Shown here piece after piece: positions 54,223 to 64,000 of a stretch of DNA of 64,000 bases; the first letter of the stretch is position 1; the number at the start of each line of letters is the position of its first letter. A program made the translations under genes and the position numbers. Origin of the DNA: Pseudomonas parasichuanensis. Lineage in GTDB: Bacteria; Pseudomonadota; Gammaproteobacteria; Pseudomonadales; Pseudomonadaceae. The stretch is from contig NZ_BQHO01000005.1 of assembly GCF_021601385.1 (NCBI RefSeq), positions 124,001 through 188,000 on the forward strand. Reading direction: 5' to 3'. Below the pieces are notes generated by a model that was not told where the DNA came from, ran no database searches, and worked only from the letters and a program-made list of their open reading frames with translations.

Positions 54223-55140
54223 TTAGAAGTAGCCTTGGCGTTTTTTGTCTTCCATCGAGCCTGCACCATCGTGGTCGATGACGCGGCCCTGGCGCTCGGA
54301 CGTCCGGGTCAGGAGCATTTCCTGAATGATGTCGGTCAGGGTCTCGGCTTCGGACTCGACCGCACCCGTCAACGGGTAGCAGCCCAGGGTACGGAAACGC
54401 ACTTTCTTCTTGACGATGCGCGCCTTCTCTTCCTCGGAGAGGTGCTCGAGGATGCGTTCGTCATCGATCATGATCAGGGTGCCGTTCTTTTCGATCACTT
54501 CACGCTCGGCGGCGAAGTACAGCGGCACGATCGGGATGCCTTCGAGGTAGATGTACTGCCAGATGTCCAGCTCGGTCCAGTTGGAGAGCGGGAACACGCG
54601 GATCGACTCGCCCTTGTTGACCTTGCCGTTGTAGATGTTCCACAGCTCCGGGCGCTGGTTCTTCGGGTCCCAGCGGTGCTTGCTGTCGCGGAACGAGTAC
54701 ACGCGCTCTTTTGCGCGGGACTTCTCTTCGTCGCGGCGAGCGCCACCGAAAGCGGCGTCGAAGCCATGCTTGTCCAGCGCCTGTTTCAGGCCCTGGGTCT
54801 TCATGATGTCGGTGTGCTTGGAGCTGCCATGGGTGAACGGGTTGATGCCCTGCGCCACACCCTCGGGGTTGACGTGGGTGATCAGCTCCAGGCCCATCTC
54901 CTCGACCATCTTGTCGCGGAAGCTGTACATCTCCTGGAACTTCCACTGGGTGTCGACGTGCATCACCGGGAACGGCAGCTTGCCCGGGAAGAAGGCCTTG
55001 CGCGCCAGGTGCAGCATGACCGCGGAATCCTTGCCGATCGAGTACAGCATCACCGGGTTGTCGAACTCGGCGGCCACCTCGCGGATGATATGGATGCTCT
55101 CCGCCTCCAGCTGTTTCAAGTGCGTCAGATTGTCGACCAT
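54223..55140 (-). CDS. cysD: Sulfate adenylyltransferase subunit 2 CysD
   Basis: A 305-residue ATP-pyrophosphatase-fold enzyme that makes APS from ATP and sulfate. The PP-loop is [38 protein letters not shown] follows, and the end is [11 protein letters not shown]. It acts in the cytoplasm with the GTPase half of CysNC. ATG 55140 follows CGTGAGTAGCC; a frame extending to 55198 has no support. CysB-type control is expected, but I cannot point to a clear box in the 140 bp upstream. Confidence 0.97.
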   Translation of the reverse strand: MVDNLTHLKQLEAESIHIIREVAAEFDNPVMLYSIGKDSAVMLHLARKAFFPGKLPFPVMHVDTQWKFQEMYSFRDKMVEEMGLELITHVNPEGVAQGINPFTHGSSKHTDIMKTQGLKQALDKHGFDAAFGGARRDEEKSRAKERVYSFRDSKHRWDPKNQRPELWNIYNGKVNKGESIRVFPLSNWTELDIWQYIYLEGIPIVPLYFAAEREVIEKNGTLIMIDDERILEHLSEEEKARIVKKKVRFRTLGCYPLTGAVESEAETLTDIIQEMLLTRTSERQGRVIDHDGAGSMEDKKRQGYF

Positions 55141-55283
55141 GGCTACTCACGAAAAACGATCTTATGGACGGCCTGCGGGCCGTGTTCGAGCGAGCCACTT
55201 TATCACAGCGCCTGATTCTATTTAGGAGGCTGCCTAGATCGAAACAATCTAACGATATGACTGGGGGTTTGGGGCATCTTCAC

Positions 55284-55376
55284 GGCCCAATCGCCGGCAA
55301 GCCGGCTCCCACAATGACAGCACTGCCCCTGAGAATGGCGCTATCCCTGTGGGAGCCGGCTTGCCGGCGATTGGCC
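55284..55376. repeat. Paired REP palindrome between cysD and the NIF3-like gene
   Basis: GGCCCAATCGCCGGCAAGCC and its inverted partner GGAGCCGGCTTGCCGGCGAT flank about 40 bp. Both cores are perfect GCCGGCTTGCCGGC palindromes. It ends 8 bp before the NIF3-like stop. Confidence 0.88.
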
Positions 55377-55383
55377 ATCTACG

Positions 55384-56142
55384 CTAGATAGGGTTCGGGC
55401 AATCGATGAACAGGTGCTCCAGGGCAAACCGCCGCGCCAGGTAATCGCCCAAGGCCTGCACGCCATAGCGCTCGGTGGCGTGGTGCCCGGCGGCGATGAA
55501 GCTGATGCCGTTCTCCCGGGCACTGTGGTAGGTCTGCTCGGACGCTTCGCCGCTGAGGAACAGGTCCACCCCCGCTGCGATGGCGGTGTCGATGTAGCCC
55601 TGCCCACCGCCGGTGCACCAACCCACCCGGCGGATCATCTGCTCGCCCTCGATCACCAGCGGCTCACGACCCATGACCTCCTGCACCCGACGGGCGAAAT
55701 CACGCGCCGACAGAGGCTCGGCCAACGAGCCGACCAGGCCCACTACCTTGGGGTTGTTCGGGTCCAGCGGGCCTTCGACGGTGATGTCCAGCTGGCGTGC
55801 CAACTGCACGTTGTTGCCCACTTCCGGGTGCAGGTCCAGCGGCAGGTGGTAGGCCAGCAGGCTGATGTCATGCTTGAGCAAGGTCTTCAGGCGGCGCTGC
55901 TTCATGCCGGTGATGCACGGGTTTTCGCCCTTCCAGAAGTAACCGTGGTGGACCAGCACCAGGTCGGCCTCGGCCTCGACGGCGGCATCGAGCAGTGCCT
56001 GGCTGGCGGTGACCCCCGTGACGATGCGGCTGACTTGCGGGCGGCCCTCGACCTGCAGGCCGTTGGGGCAGTAATCCTGGATTTTTGCACTGGCCAGGTA
56101 GCGCTCGGCTTCCTCGACCAGGGTATTGAGGGCGACGGCCAT
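55384..56142 (-). CDS. NIF3-like dinuclear metal centre protein (YbgI family)
   Basis: A 252-residue NIF3/DUF34 protein. Metal-binding landmarks are LVHHGYFWKGE, AYHLPLDLHPEVGNN, a middle stretch with GWCTGGGQGYIDTAIAAG, LSGEASEQTYHSARENG, and the C-terminal AGHHATERYG. The fold makes a toroidal hexamer. A GTP cyclohydrolase-related or repair role has been proposed for members, but the activity is not established. ATG 56142 has GAGGAGA nine bases upstream. The frame to 56238 is longer but has no family match. Confidence 0.92.
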   Translation of the reverse strand: MAVALNTLVEEAERYLASAKIQDYCPNGLQVEGRPQVSRIVTGVTASQALLDAAVEAEADLVLVHHGYFWKGENPCITGMKQRRLKTLLKHDISLLAYHLPLDLHPEVGNNVQLARQLDITVEGPLDPNNPKVVGLVGSLAEPLSARDFARRVQEVMGREPLVIEGEQMIRRVGWCTGGGQGYIDTAIAAGVDLFLSGEASEQTYHSARENGISFIAAGHHATERYGVQALGDYLARRFALEHLFIDCPNPI

Positions 56143-56261
56143 GAAAAATCTCCTCGAAATCGGCGTTGCACCAGGGCACGAAGCCCTATAATGGCCGCCA
56201 TTATGGGCCGTCGCCGGCGCAGGGGAAACCGGCGGCAAGTGCTTGGGGGAAGCCTGCGGTG

Positions 56262-56336
56262 CTGCCCTTCGCGGGTAAGCCCGCTCCCACAGGGTTGGTG
56301 TGATCTCTGTGGGAGCGGGTTTACCCGCGAAGCAGC
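56262..56336. repeat. Paired REP palindrome (GCGGGTTTACCCGC type)
   Basis: CTTCGCGGGTAAGCCCGCTC and GAGCGGGTTTACCCGCGAAG are inverted around AGGGTTGGTGTGATCTCTGT. The pair sits in the divergent gap between the NIF3-like gene and algW, about 100 bp upstream of algW. That is an unusual place for a REP pair in this window. Confidence 0.87.
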
Positions 56337-56443
56337 CACCACAGTTTCAACCGTGCCGATCGACTTTTTCACGTGTATGATCGCGCGCGCTCGCACCCCG
56401 GGCCGCACCGATGTGGCCCCCGCCCTACTCCCAGGATCGATTC

Positions 56444-57604
<1,161 letters not shown>

Positions 57605-57616
57605 ACTTGCTTGATT

Positions 57617-57720
57617 GGGGCTGCTGCGCAGTCCTTTCGCGGCACGAGGCCGCGCCTACAGGAGATCGCGTCTCTCTGTAGGAGCGGCCTCGTGCCGCGA
57701 AGGGCCGCACAAGCGGCCCT
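57617..57720. repeat. Paired REP palindrome between algW and aapP
   Basis: Outer dyad GGGGCTGCTGCGCAGTCC, inverted REP units GCGGCACGAGGCCGCGCCTA and GGAGCGGCCTCGTGCCGCGA, and an end GGGCCGCACAAGCGGCCC. The core GCGGCCTCGTGCCGC differs from the 7.3 and 8.7 kb copies (GCGGCCTTGTGCCGC) only in the loop. It separates the convergent algW and aap transcripts. Confidence 0.87.
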
Positions 57721-57727
57721 AATTGCA

Positions 57728-58492
57728 TCAATGCAGGATCTGGCTCAGGAACAACTTGGTCCGGTCACTGCGCGGCCGGTCGAAGAACTCATCCGGCGCC
57801 GCCTGCTCGACGATCTCTCCCTTGTCCATGAAGATCACCCGGTTCGCCACGGTGCGGGCAAAGCCCATCTCGTGGGTCACGCAGAGCATGGTCATGCCGT
57901 CCTCGGCCAGGCTGACCATGGTATCGAGCACTTCCTTCACCATCTCAGGGTCGAGCGCCGAGGTCGGTTCGTCGAACAGCATGATCTTCGGCTTCATGCA
58001 CAGCGCCCGGGCAATCGCCACGCGCTGTTGCTGGCCACCGGACAACTGCCCCGGATACTTGTGCGCCTGCTCCGGAATACGCACGCGCTCCAGGAAGTGC
58101 ATGGCGATTTCCTCGGCCTTGCGCCGCGGCATCTTGCGTACCCACATGGGCGCCAGGGTGCAGTTCTCGAGGATGGTGAGATGGGGGAACAGGTTGAAGT
58201 GCTGGAACACCATGCCCACCTCGCGGCGGATCGCCTCGATCTGCTTGAGGTCGTTGGTCAGCTCCACGCCATCGACGACGATGCGGCCCTGCTGGTGCTC
58301 TTCCAGGCGGTTGAGGCAGCGGATGGTGGTCGACTTGCCCGAGCCGGACGGCCCGCACAGCACGATACGCTCACCCTGGCGCACATTCAGGTTGATGTCC
58401 TTGAGCACATGGAACTGGCCGTACCACTTGTTCACGCCCTGCATCTGGATGATGCCTTCGGGGCCGGCAGGCTGCTTGATCGCTTCACTCAT
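57728..58492 (-). CDS. aapP: Amino acid ABC transporter ATP-binding protein AapP
   Basis: A 254-residue ATPase of the polar amino acid uptake family. Walker A is [18 protein letters not shown], the signature [19 protein letters not shown], Walker [15 protein letters not shown] and the switch His is in [10 protein letters not shown]. It drives uptake by the AapQ/M channel. It is the last gene of aapJQMP, 10 bp after aapM, and a REP pair follows. ATG 58492 ([14 protein letters not shown]). Confidence 0.96.
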   Translation of the reverse strand: MSEAIKQPAGPEGIIQMQGVNKWYGQFHVLKDINLNVRQGERIVLCGPSGSGKSTTIRCLNRLEEHQQGRIVVDGVELTNDLKQIEAIRREVGMVFQHFNLFPHLTILENCTLAPMWVRKMPRRKAEEIAMHFLERVRIPEQAHKYPGQLSGGQQQRVAIARALCMKPKIMLFDEPTSALDPEMVKEVLDTMVSLAEDGMTMLCVTHEMGFARTVANRVIFMDKGEIVEQAAPDEFFDRPRSDRTKLFLSQILH

Positions 58493-58502
58493 TTAGAAAC
58501 TC

Positions 58503-59600
58503 CTAACGCTTGTGGCCAGTGTCCAGCTTGCGCTCCAGGTGCATGGAGTAGCGGGACATACCGAAACAGAAAATCCAGAAGACCAGGGCGGCGAACACGT
58601 AGCCCTCGGTCGCCATGCCCAGCCAGGCAGGGTCGGCAGCCGCCTGCTTGACGCTGTTGAGCAGGTCGAACAGGCCAATGATGATCACCAGGCTGGTGTC
58701 CTTGAACAGGGCAATGAACGTGTTGACGATGCCGGGGATCACCAGCTTGAGTGCCTGGGGCAGGATCACCAGGCCCATCGCCCGCCAGTAGCCCAGGCCC
58801 ATGGCCGCGGCAGCTTCGTACTGGCCCTTGGGGATGGCCTGCAGGCCGCCGCGCACCACCTCGGCGATGTACGCCGACTGGAACAGGATCACGCCGATCA
58901 TCGCCCGCAGCAGCTTGTCGAAGCTCATGCCCTCGGGCAGGAACAGCGGCAGCATCACCGAGGACATGAACAGCACGGTGATCAGCGGCACGCCGCGCCA
59001 GAACTCGATGAAGGTGACACAGACCACCTTCACCGCCGGCATGTTCGAGCGGCGCCCCAGGGCCAGCAGGATGCCCAGCGGCAGCGCCCCGACGATGCCG
59101 ACCGTGGCAATCACCAGGGTGAGCATCAGGCCGCCCCACTGGTTGGTGGGTACGTTGGCCAGGCCCAGGTAGCCGCCATGCAGCAGGGTGTAGGCCAGCA
59201 CCGGGTACAGCACCAAAAAGCCCAGCCCGTACACGGCCTTGCGCGGGAAGCGCTTGATGAACAGCGGTGCGGCGCCGAGTACCGCGAGCCAGACGGTCAG
59301 GTCGACGCGCCAGCGCAGCTCGCTGGGGTAGTAGCCATACATGAACTGGCCGAAACGCTGCTGGATGAACACCCAGCAGGCGCCGTCCTTGGTGCAGTCG
59401 GCCCGGGTGGTGCCGACCCAGTTGGCATCGATGAACGCCCATTGCAGCAGGGGCGGCACGATCAGCCACACCAGGTACAGGGCGAACAGCGTCAGCAAGG
59501 TGTTGAGCCAGCTGGAGAACAGGTTGGCCCGCATCCAGGCCAGCACGCCGATGGTCTTCACCGGTGGCGGCATGTCGGGTTTGAAAACATGAGCTGTCAC
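58503..59600 (-). CDS. aapM: Amino acid ABC transporter permease AapM
   Basis: A 365-residue permease with an N-terminal helix, a long periplasmic loop holding two cysteines (DCTKDGACW), more helices and the EAA loop EAAAAMGLGYWRAMGLVILPQAL, in outline, that docks on AapP. The GTG start at 59600 (MTAHVFKPDMPPPVKT) follows aapQ by 10 bp with AGGGTAC-like sequence upstream. AapM and AapQ form the heterodimeric channel. The long N-terminal extension relative to HisM-type permeases is typical of the Aap group. Confidence 0.93.
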   Translation of the reverse strand: MTAHVFKPDMPPPVKTIGVLAWMRANLFSSWLNTLLTLFALYLVWLIVPPLLQWAFIDANWVGTTRADCTKDGACWVFIQQRFGQFMYGYYPSELRWRVDLTVWLAVLGAAPLFIKRFPRKAVYGLGFLVLYPVLAYTLLHGGYLGLANVPTNQWGGLMLTLVIATVGIVGALPLGILLALGRRSNMPAVKVVCVTFIEFWRGVPLITVLFMSSVMLPLFLPEGMSFDKLLRAMIGVILFQSAYIAEVVRGGLQAIPKGQYEAAAAMGLGYWRAMGLVILPQALKLVIPGIVNTFIALFKDTSLVIIIGLFDLLNSVKQAAADPAWLGMATEGYVFAALVFWIFCFGMSRYSMHLERKLDTGHKR

Positions 59601-59610
59601 GGAAGTACCC

Positions 59611-60789
59611 TCACCGTTCGATCAGCGCAATGCGCTTGTTGTACCAGTTCATCAGCAGCGAAATGCTGATGCTGATGGCCAGATAGACGCTCATGGTGAT
59701 GGCGATCACCTCGATGGCCTGGCCGGTCTGGTTGAGCACGGTACCGGCGAACAGCGAGACCATCTCCGGGTAGCCAATGCCGGCGGCCAGCGACGAGTTC
59801 TTCGCCAGGTTCAGGTACTGGCTGGTCAGCGGCGGAATGATCACCCGCAGCGCCTGGGGGATGATCACCTTGCGCAGCGTCGGGCCTTCGCGCAGGCCGA
59901 GGGAGCGGGCCGCTTCGGTCTGGCCATGGCTGACCGAGCGAATGCCCGAGCGCACGATCTCGGCAATGAACGCCGCGGTATAGATGGTCAGCGCCAGGGT
60001 CAATGCCAGCAGTTCGGGAATCAGCACCCAGCCACCGACGAAGTTGAAGCCCTTGAGCTGCGGCACTTCCCAGTGCACCGGGCTGCCGAACAGCAGCGCG
60101 CAGACACCGGGGATACCGACCAACAGCAGCAGGCCGACCCAGAACTTGTGGAACGGCTGGCCGGTTTCGTCGAAGCGCTTGTTGGCATGGCGCACCATCA
60201 GCACGATGGCGACGATCGCCAGCACCAATGCTGCCACGAACGGCCAGAACCCTTCGGCCATCGAGGCGCCGGGCATGTTCAGGCCACGGTTGCTGATAAA
60301 GAAGGTGTCGTCGATATTGATGCTGCCCCGCGGCCCCGGCAGGGTGAGGAACACCGCGAAGTACCAGAACAGGATCTGCAGCAGCGGCGGGATGTTGCGG
60401 AAAGTCTCCACGTACACCGTCGCCAGCTTGTTGATCATCCAGTTCTGCGACAGCCGTGCCACGCCGATGATGAAGCCCAGGAGCGTCGCCAGGATGATGC
60501 CGATGAAGGTCACCAGCAGGGTGTTGAGCAGGCCGATGACGAACACCCGGGCATAGCTGTCCGATTCCACATAGGGGATCAGGTGCTGGGCAATGCCGAA
60601 GCCGGCACTGCGCTCGAGGAAGTCGAAGCCCGAGGTGATGCCCCGGTGCTGCAGGTTGGCCTGGGTGTTGTGGAACAGGTACCAGCCCAGGCCGACCACG
60701 AAGACCACCGTGATGATCTGGAACAGCCACGCGCGCACACGTGGATCGCTAAGGGAAAACCCTTTCCGTGCGCCGATTTGATTTTGCAT
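59611..60789 (-). CDS. aapQ: Amino acid ABC transporter permease AapQ
   Basis: A 392-residue permease, the partner of AapM. It starts MQNQIGARKGFSLSDPRVRAW, given in outline, then a helix (about 19-40), a large periplasmic part, and the EAA loop TEAARSLGLREGPTLRKVIIPQALRVI in outline. About eight helices can be counted. ATG 60789. It comes after aapJ with a 67-bp gap holding a GC-rich hairpin. Substrate is set by AapJ; the system in rhizobia takes up many L-amino acids. Confidence 0.93.
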   Translation of the reverse strand: MQNQIGARKGFSLSDPRVRAWLFQIITVVFVVGLGWYLFHNTQANLQHRGITSGFDFLERSAGFGIAQHLIPYVESDSYARVFVIGLLNTLLVTFIGIILATLLGFIIGVARLSQNWMINKLATVYVETFRNIPPLLQILFWYFAVFLTLPGPRGSINIDDTFFISNRGLNMPGASMAEGFWPFVAALVLAIVAIVLMVRHANKRFDETGQPFHKFWVGLLLLVGIPGVCALLFGSPVHWEVPQLKGFNFVGGWVLIPELLALTLALTIYTAAFIAEIVRSGIRSVSHGQTEAARSLGLREGPTLRKVIIPQALRVIIPPLTSQYLNLAKNSSLAAGIGYPEMVSLFAGTVLNQTGQAIEVIAITMSVYLAISISISLLMNWYNKRIALIER

Positions 60790-60820
60790 GAAGTGCCCCG
60801 AAAAGAAGGGAGTCGAACGA

Positions 60821-60847
60821 CCCGCGGCGGCTGGATGCCGCCGCGGG
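60821..60847 (-). promoter_or_regulatory. GC-rich hairpin between aapJ and aapQ
   Basis: CCCGCGGCGGC (60821-60831), TGGAT loop, GCCGCCGCGGG (60837-60847): a perfect 11-bp stem. On the minus strand no T-run follows, so it is more likely an mRNA stabiliser or partial terminator that raises aapJ mRNA over the permease genes. Confidence 0.7.
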
Positions 60848-60856
60848 GTGCAGGCA

Positions 60857-61885
60857 TCAGCGCACGGGCGGTGCGTACTGGATGCCGCCGTTGTTCCACA
60901 GGGCGTTCAGGCCACGGTCGATCTGCAGCGGGGTTTCCTTGCCCAGGTTCTTCTCGAACACTTCACCGTAGTTACCGACCTGCTTGACGATCTGCACCAC
61001 CCAGTCCTTCGGCAGTTTCAGGTCCTTGCCGTACTCACCGTCGGCGCCGAGCATACGGGCGACGTCGGGGTTCTTGGTGGCCTTGGCTTCGGCCTCGACG
61101 TTCTTCGAGGTGATGCCCATCTCTTCGGCATTGAGCATGGCGAACAGGGTCCACTTGACGATGCTGAACCACTCTTCGTCGCCTTTACGCACCACCGGGC
61201 CCAGCGGCTCCTTGGAGATGGTTTCCGGCAGTACCACGTAGTCGGTCGGCGCGGCCAGCTTGGAGCGCTGTGCGTAGAGCTGCGACTTGTCGGAGGTCAG
61301 CACGTCGCAACGGCCCGACTCCAGCGACTTGGCGCTCTCGTCGGAGGTGTCGAAGGTGATCGGGGTGTACTTCAGGCCGTTGGCGCGGAAGTAGTCGGAG
61401 ACGTTCAGCTCGGTGGTGGTACCGGCCTGGATGCAGATGGTGGCGCCGTCGAGCTCCTTGGCGCTGGAAACGCCGAGCTTCTTGTTCACCAGGAAGCCGA
61501 TGCCGTCGTAGTAGGTGACGCCGGCGAACACCAGGCCCATGCCGGCATCGCGCGAGCTGGTCCAGGTGGTGTTGCGCGACAGCACGTCGACTTCGCCGGA
61601 CTGCAGCGCGGTGAAGCGCTCCTTGGCGTTGAGCTGGCTGAACTTGACCTTCTTGGCGTCGCCGAACACGGCGGCGGCCACGGCGCGGCAGACATCGGCA
61701 TCGATGCCGACGATGTTGCCTTTGGCGTCAGGGACCGAGAAGCCTGGGAGGCCATCGCTCACGCCACACTGGACGAAGCCCTTCTTCTGCACCGCGTCGA
61801 GGGTGGCGCCTGCGTGCGCGGTACCCAGGGTACCCAGTGCAGCAGCGGCGGTCAGGACTGCCAGGGTGGATTTCAACATCTTCAT
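60857..61885 (-). CDS. aapJ: General amino acid-binding protein AapJ
   Basis: A 342-residue periplasmic solute-binding protein (family 3). A signal peptide (about 1-24, MKMLKSTLAVLTAAAALG and TLGTAHA) is followed by VQCGVSDGLPGFSVPDAKGN, in outline, VGIDADVCRAVAAAVFGD and SGEVDVLSRNTTWTSSRDAG. It delivers amino acids to AapQMP. ATG 61885 has a perfect GGAGG box six bases upstream; TTG codons further upstream are ignored. First gene of the operon, under a sigma54-like promoter at 62070-62085. Confidence 0.95.
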   Translation of the reverse strand: MKMLKSTLAVLTAAAALGTLGTAHAGATLDAVQKKGFVQCGVSDGLPGFSVPDAKGNIVGIDADVCRAVAAAVFGDAKKVKFSQLNAKERFTALQSGEVDVLSRNTTWTSSRDAGMGLVFAGVTYYDGIGFLVNKKLGVSSAKELDGATICIQAGTTTELNVSDYFRANGLKYTPITFDTSDESAKSLESGRCDVLTSDKSQLYAQRSKLAAPTDYVVLPETISKEPLGPVVRKGDEEWFSIVKWTLFAMLNAEEMGITSKNVEAEAKATKNPDVARMLGADGEYGKDLKLPKDWVVQIVKQVGNYGEVFEKNLGKETPLQIDRGLNALWNNGGIQYAPPVR

Positions 61886-62878
<993 letters not shown>

Positions 62879-62970
62879 GCCTGTAGCCGCCCGAGCATTG
62901 CACTACGCCGCGCCCGATTCTTGCATTACACTGCCCGGCGTACATTCCTTAACCAGTTGACGAGACGATC

Positions 62971-64000
62971 GTGCTCAAGGCACTCAAGAAAATATTCGCC
63001 AAGGGAGACGCCGCGCCGCCAGCCGCCGAGCCCGTCGCCGTGACCCCGCCCGCGCCGGCACCGCAACCGGCCCCCAAACCAACTGCGCCGCGCACCAGCG
63101 CCAAGCCCAAAGCCGCGCCGGCCGCCGCCGACAAGCCGGCCACCGAGCCCGTCCGCGCCGAACAGCCCGCCACACCAAAACCACGCCGCGAGCGCAAACC
63201 CAAACCCCAGGCCAGCCTGTGGAAGCCCGAAGACTTCGTGGTCGAGCCGCAGGAAGGCAAGACCCGCTTCCACGACTTCAAGCTCTCCAACGAGCTGATG
63301 CACGCCATCCACGACCTCGGTTTCCCGTATTGCACGCCGATCCAGGCCGGCGTATTGGGCTACACCCTGCGCGGCCAGGACGCCATTGGTCGGGCCCAGA
63401 CCGGCACCGGCAAGACCGCCGCGTTCCTGATCTCGATCATCTCGCAGCTGCAGCAGACCCCACCGCCCAAGGAACGCTACATGGGCGAGCCGCGCGCGCT
63501 GATCATCGCCCCGACCCGCGAGCTGGTGGTGCAGATCGCCAAGGACGCCGTGGCCCTGACCAAGTACAGCGGCCTGAACGTGATGAGCTTCGTCGGCGGC
63601 ATGGACTTCGACAAGCAGCTCAAGGCCCTGGAAGCCCGCCACTGCGACATCCTGGTGGCCACCCCGGGCCGCCTGCTGGACTTCCAGCAGCGTGGCGAAG
63701 TGCACCTGGACATGGTCGAGGTGATGGTGCTGGACGAGGCCGACCGCATGCTCGACATGGGTTTCATCCCCCAGGTGCGGCAGATCATCCGCCAGACCCC
63801 GCCCAAGAGCGAACGCCAGACCCTGCTGTTCTCCGCCACCTTCACCGACGATGTGATGAACCTGGCCAAGCAGTGGACCACCAACCCGGCCATCGTCGAG
63901 ATCGAGCCGGAGAACGTCGCCAGCGAAACCGTCGAGCAGCATGTCTACGCAGTGGCCGGCAGCGACAAGTACAAGCTGCTCTACAACCTGGTCACCCAAC
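62971..64000 (+). CDS. rhlB: DEAD-box RNA helicase, RhlB-like (3' end cut off)
   Basis: The first 343 codons of a DEAD-box helicase. A low-complexity N-terminal extension (about 10-90, rich in Ala, Pro and Lys) precedes the Q motif [13 protein letters not shown]. Walker A is AQTGTGKT, and [30 protein letters not shown] and LFSATFTDD are motifs Ia to III. RhlB unwinds RNA for the degradosome. A GTG start at 62971 ([13 protein letters not shown]) is used. Subgroup identity rests on overall pattern without the C-terminal half, so RhlB is likely but not certain. Confidence 0.85.
   Translation, partial: MLKALKKIFAKGDAAPPAAEPVAVTPPAPAPQPAPKPTAPRTSAKPKAAPAAADKPATEPVRAEQPATPKPRRERKPKPQASLWKPEDFVVEPQEGKTRFHDFKLSNELMHAIHDLGFPYCTPIQAGVLGYTLRGQDAIGRAQTGTGKTAAFLISIISQLQQTPPPKERYMGEPRALIIAPTRELVVQIAKDAVALTKYSGLNVMSFVGGMDFDKQLKALEARHCDILVATPGRLLDFQQRGEVHLDMVEVMVLDEADRMLDMGFIPQVRQIIRQTPPKSERQTLLFSATFTDDVMNLAKQWTTNPAIVEIEPENVASETVEQHVYAVAGSDKYKLLYNLVTQ

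Noticed and set aside
52192-55215. 1007-codon open frame opposite cysNC and cysD
   Set aside because: Same antisense effect of codon bias; no motif, no ribosome site, composition typical of shadow frames.

Overview
The window is core chromosome of a GC-rich gammaproteobacterium, almost certainly Pseudomonas and most likely the P. putida group. The evidence is a Pseudomonas-type dcw cluster with rnpB just upstream, the order ftsZ-lpxC-dciA/secA, algW, aapJQMP, a split mdeR/mdeAB methionine catabolic locus of the kind described in P. putida, and many short paired REP palindromes of the P. putida type. I see no integrase, transposase, phage gene, tRNA, CRISPR array or compositional island. Apart from the two genes cut by the window edges, no gene looks broken.

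Layout. 1-8.6 kb: an edge-truncated MdfA-like efflux gene, mscS and yajQ on the minus strand. These are followed by a compact plus-strand group of a PanE-like reductase, an orphan histidine kinase and a PduO-type adenosyltransferase, then minus-strand Nudix-ThiE fusion, GST and argJ. 8.8-13.7 kb: secA and dciA are divergent; a 249-bp imperfect palindrome separates dciA from lpxC. 13.8-30.6 kb: the complete dcw cluster reads on the minus strand as mraZ-rsmH-ftsL-ftsI-murE-murF-mraY-murD-ftsW-murG-murC-ddlB-ftsQ-ftsA-ftsZ. Most of the murein genes overlap their neighbours by 1-11 bp. A sigma70-like promoter and three or four TGG(G) boxes at about 10-bp intervals, the MraZ operator pattern, lie upstream. 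30.9-36.1 kb: rnpB and rsmI diverge from an envelope group lpoA-yraN-diaA/gmhA-dolP plus a small lipoprotein, the same order as the E. coli yra cluster. 36.2-41.0 kb: sspBA, the cytochrome bc1 operon petABC and rpsI/rplM lie on one strand, separated by clear terminators. 41.3-47.5 kb: an aldo/keto reductase, a GlxA-type regulator, zapE, trpS with a C-terminal extension, a small hydrolase and zapG/yhcB. 47.7-52.2 kb: mdeB and mdeA diverge from mdeR. 52.3-57.6 kb: cysNC and cysD, a NIF3-like gene and algW. 57.7-61.9 kb: aapJQMP amino acid ABC transporter, preceded by a near-consensus -24/-12 element. 62.2-64 kb: a carboxylesterase and a truncated rhlB-like helicase.

Functional themes. Roughly a third of the window builds and divides the cell wall (dcw, lpoA, zapE, zapG, dolP), and protein export and lipid A genes sit next to it. 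The mde genes degrade methionine to methanethiol, ammonia and 2-oxobutyrate and then process the 2-oxo acid. cysDNC activates sulfate, so sulfur breakdown and assimilation lie side by side. Regulation visible in the sequence includes the MraZ operator, the sigma54-like aap promoter, a hairpin after the aapJ binding-protein gene, several strong intrinsic terminators, and paired REP palindromes at gene ends.

I found no convincing undescribed multi-gene system. The best leads are structural or regulatory: the 63-bp inverted repeat near dciA, the 32-bp near-perfect hairpin after the GlxA-type gene, co-existing REP variants with matching arm changes, a terminator-like yajQ leader, the palindrome in front of petA, and the unexplained protein architectures Nudix-ThiE and TrpRS plus extension.
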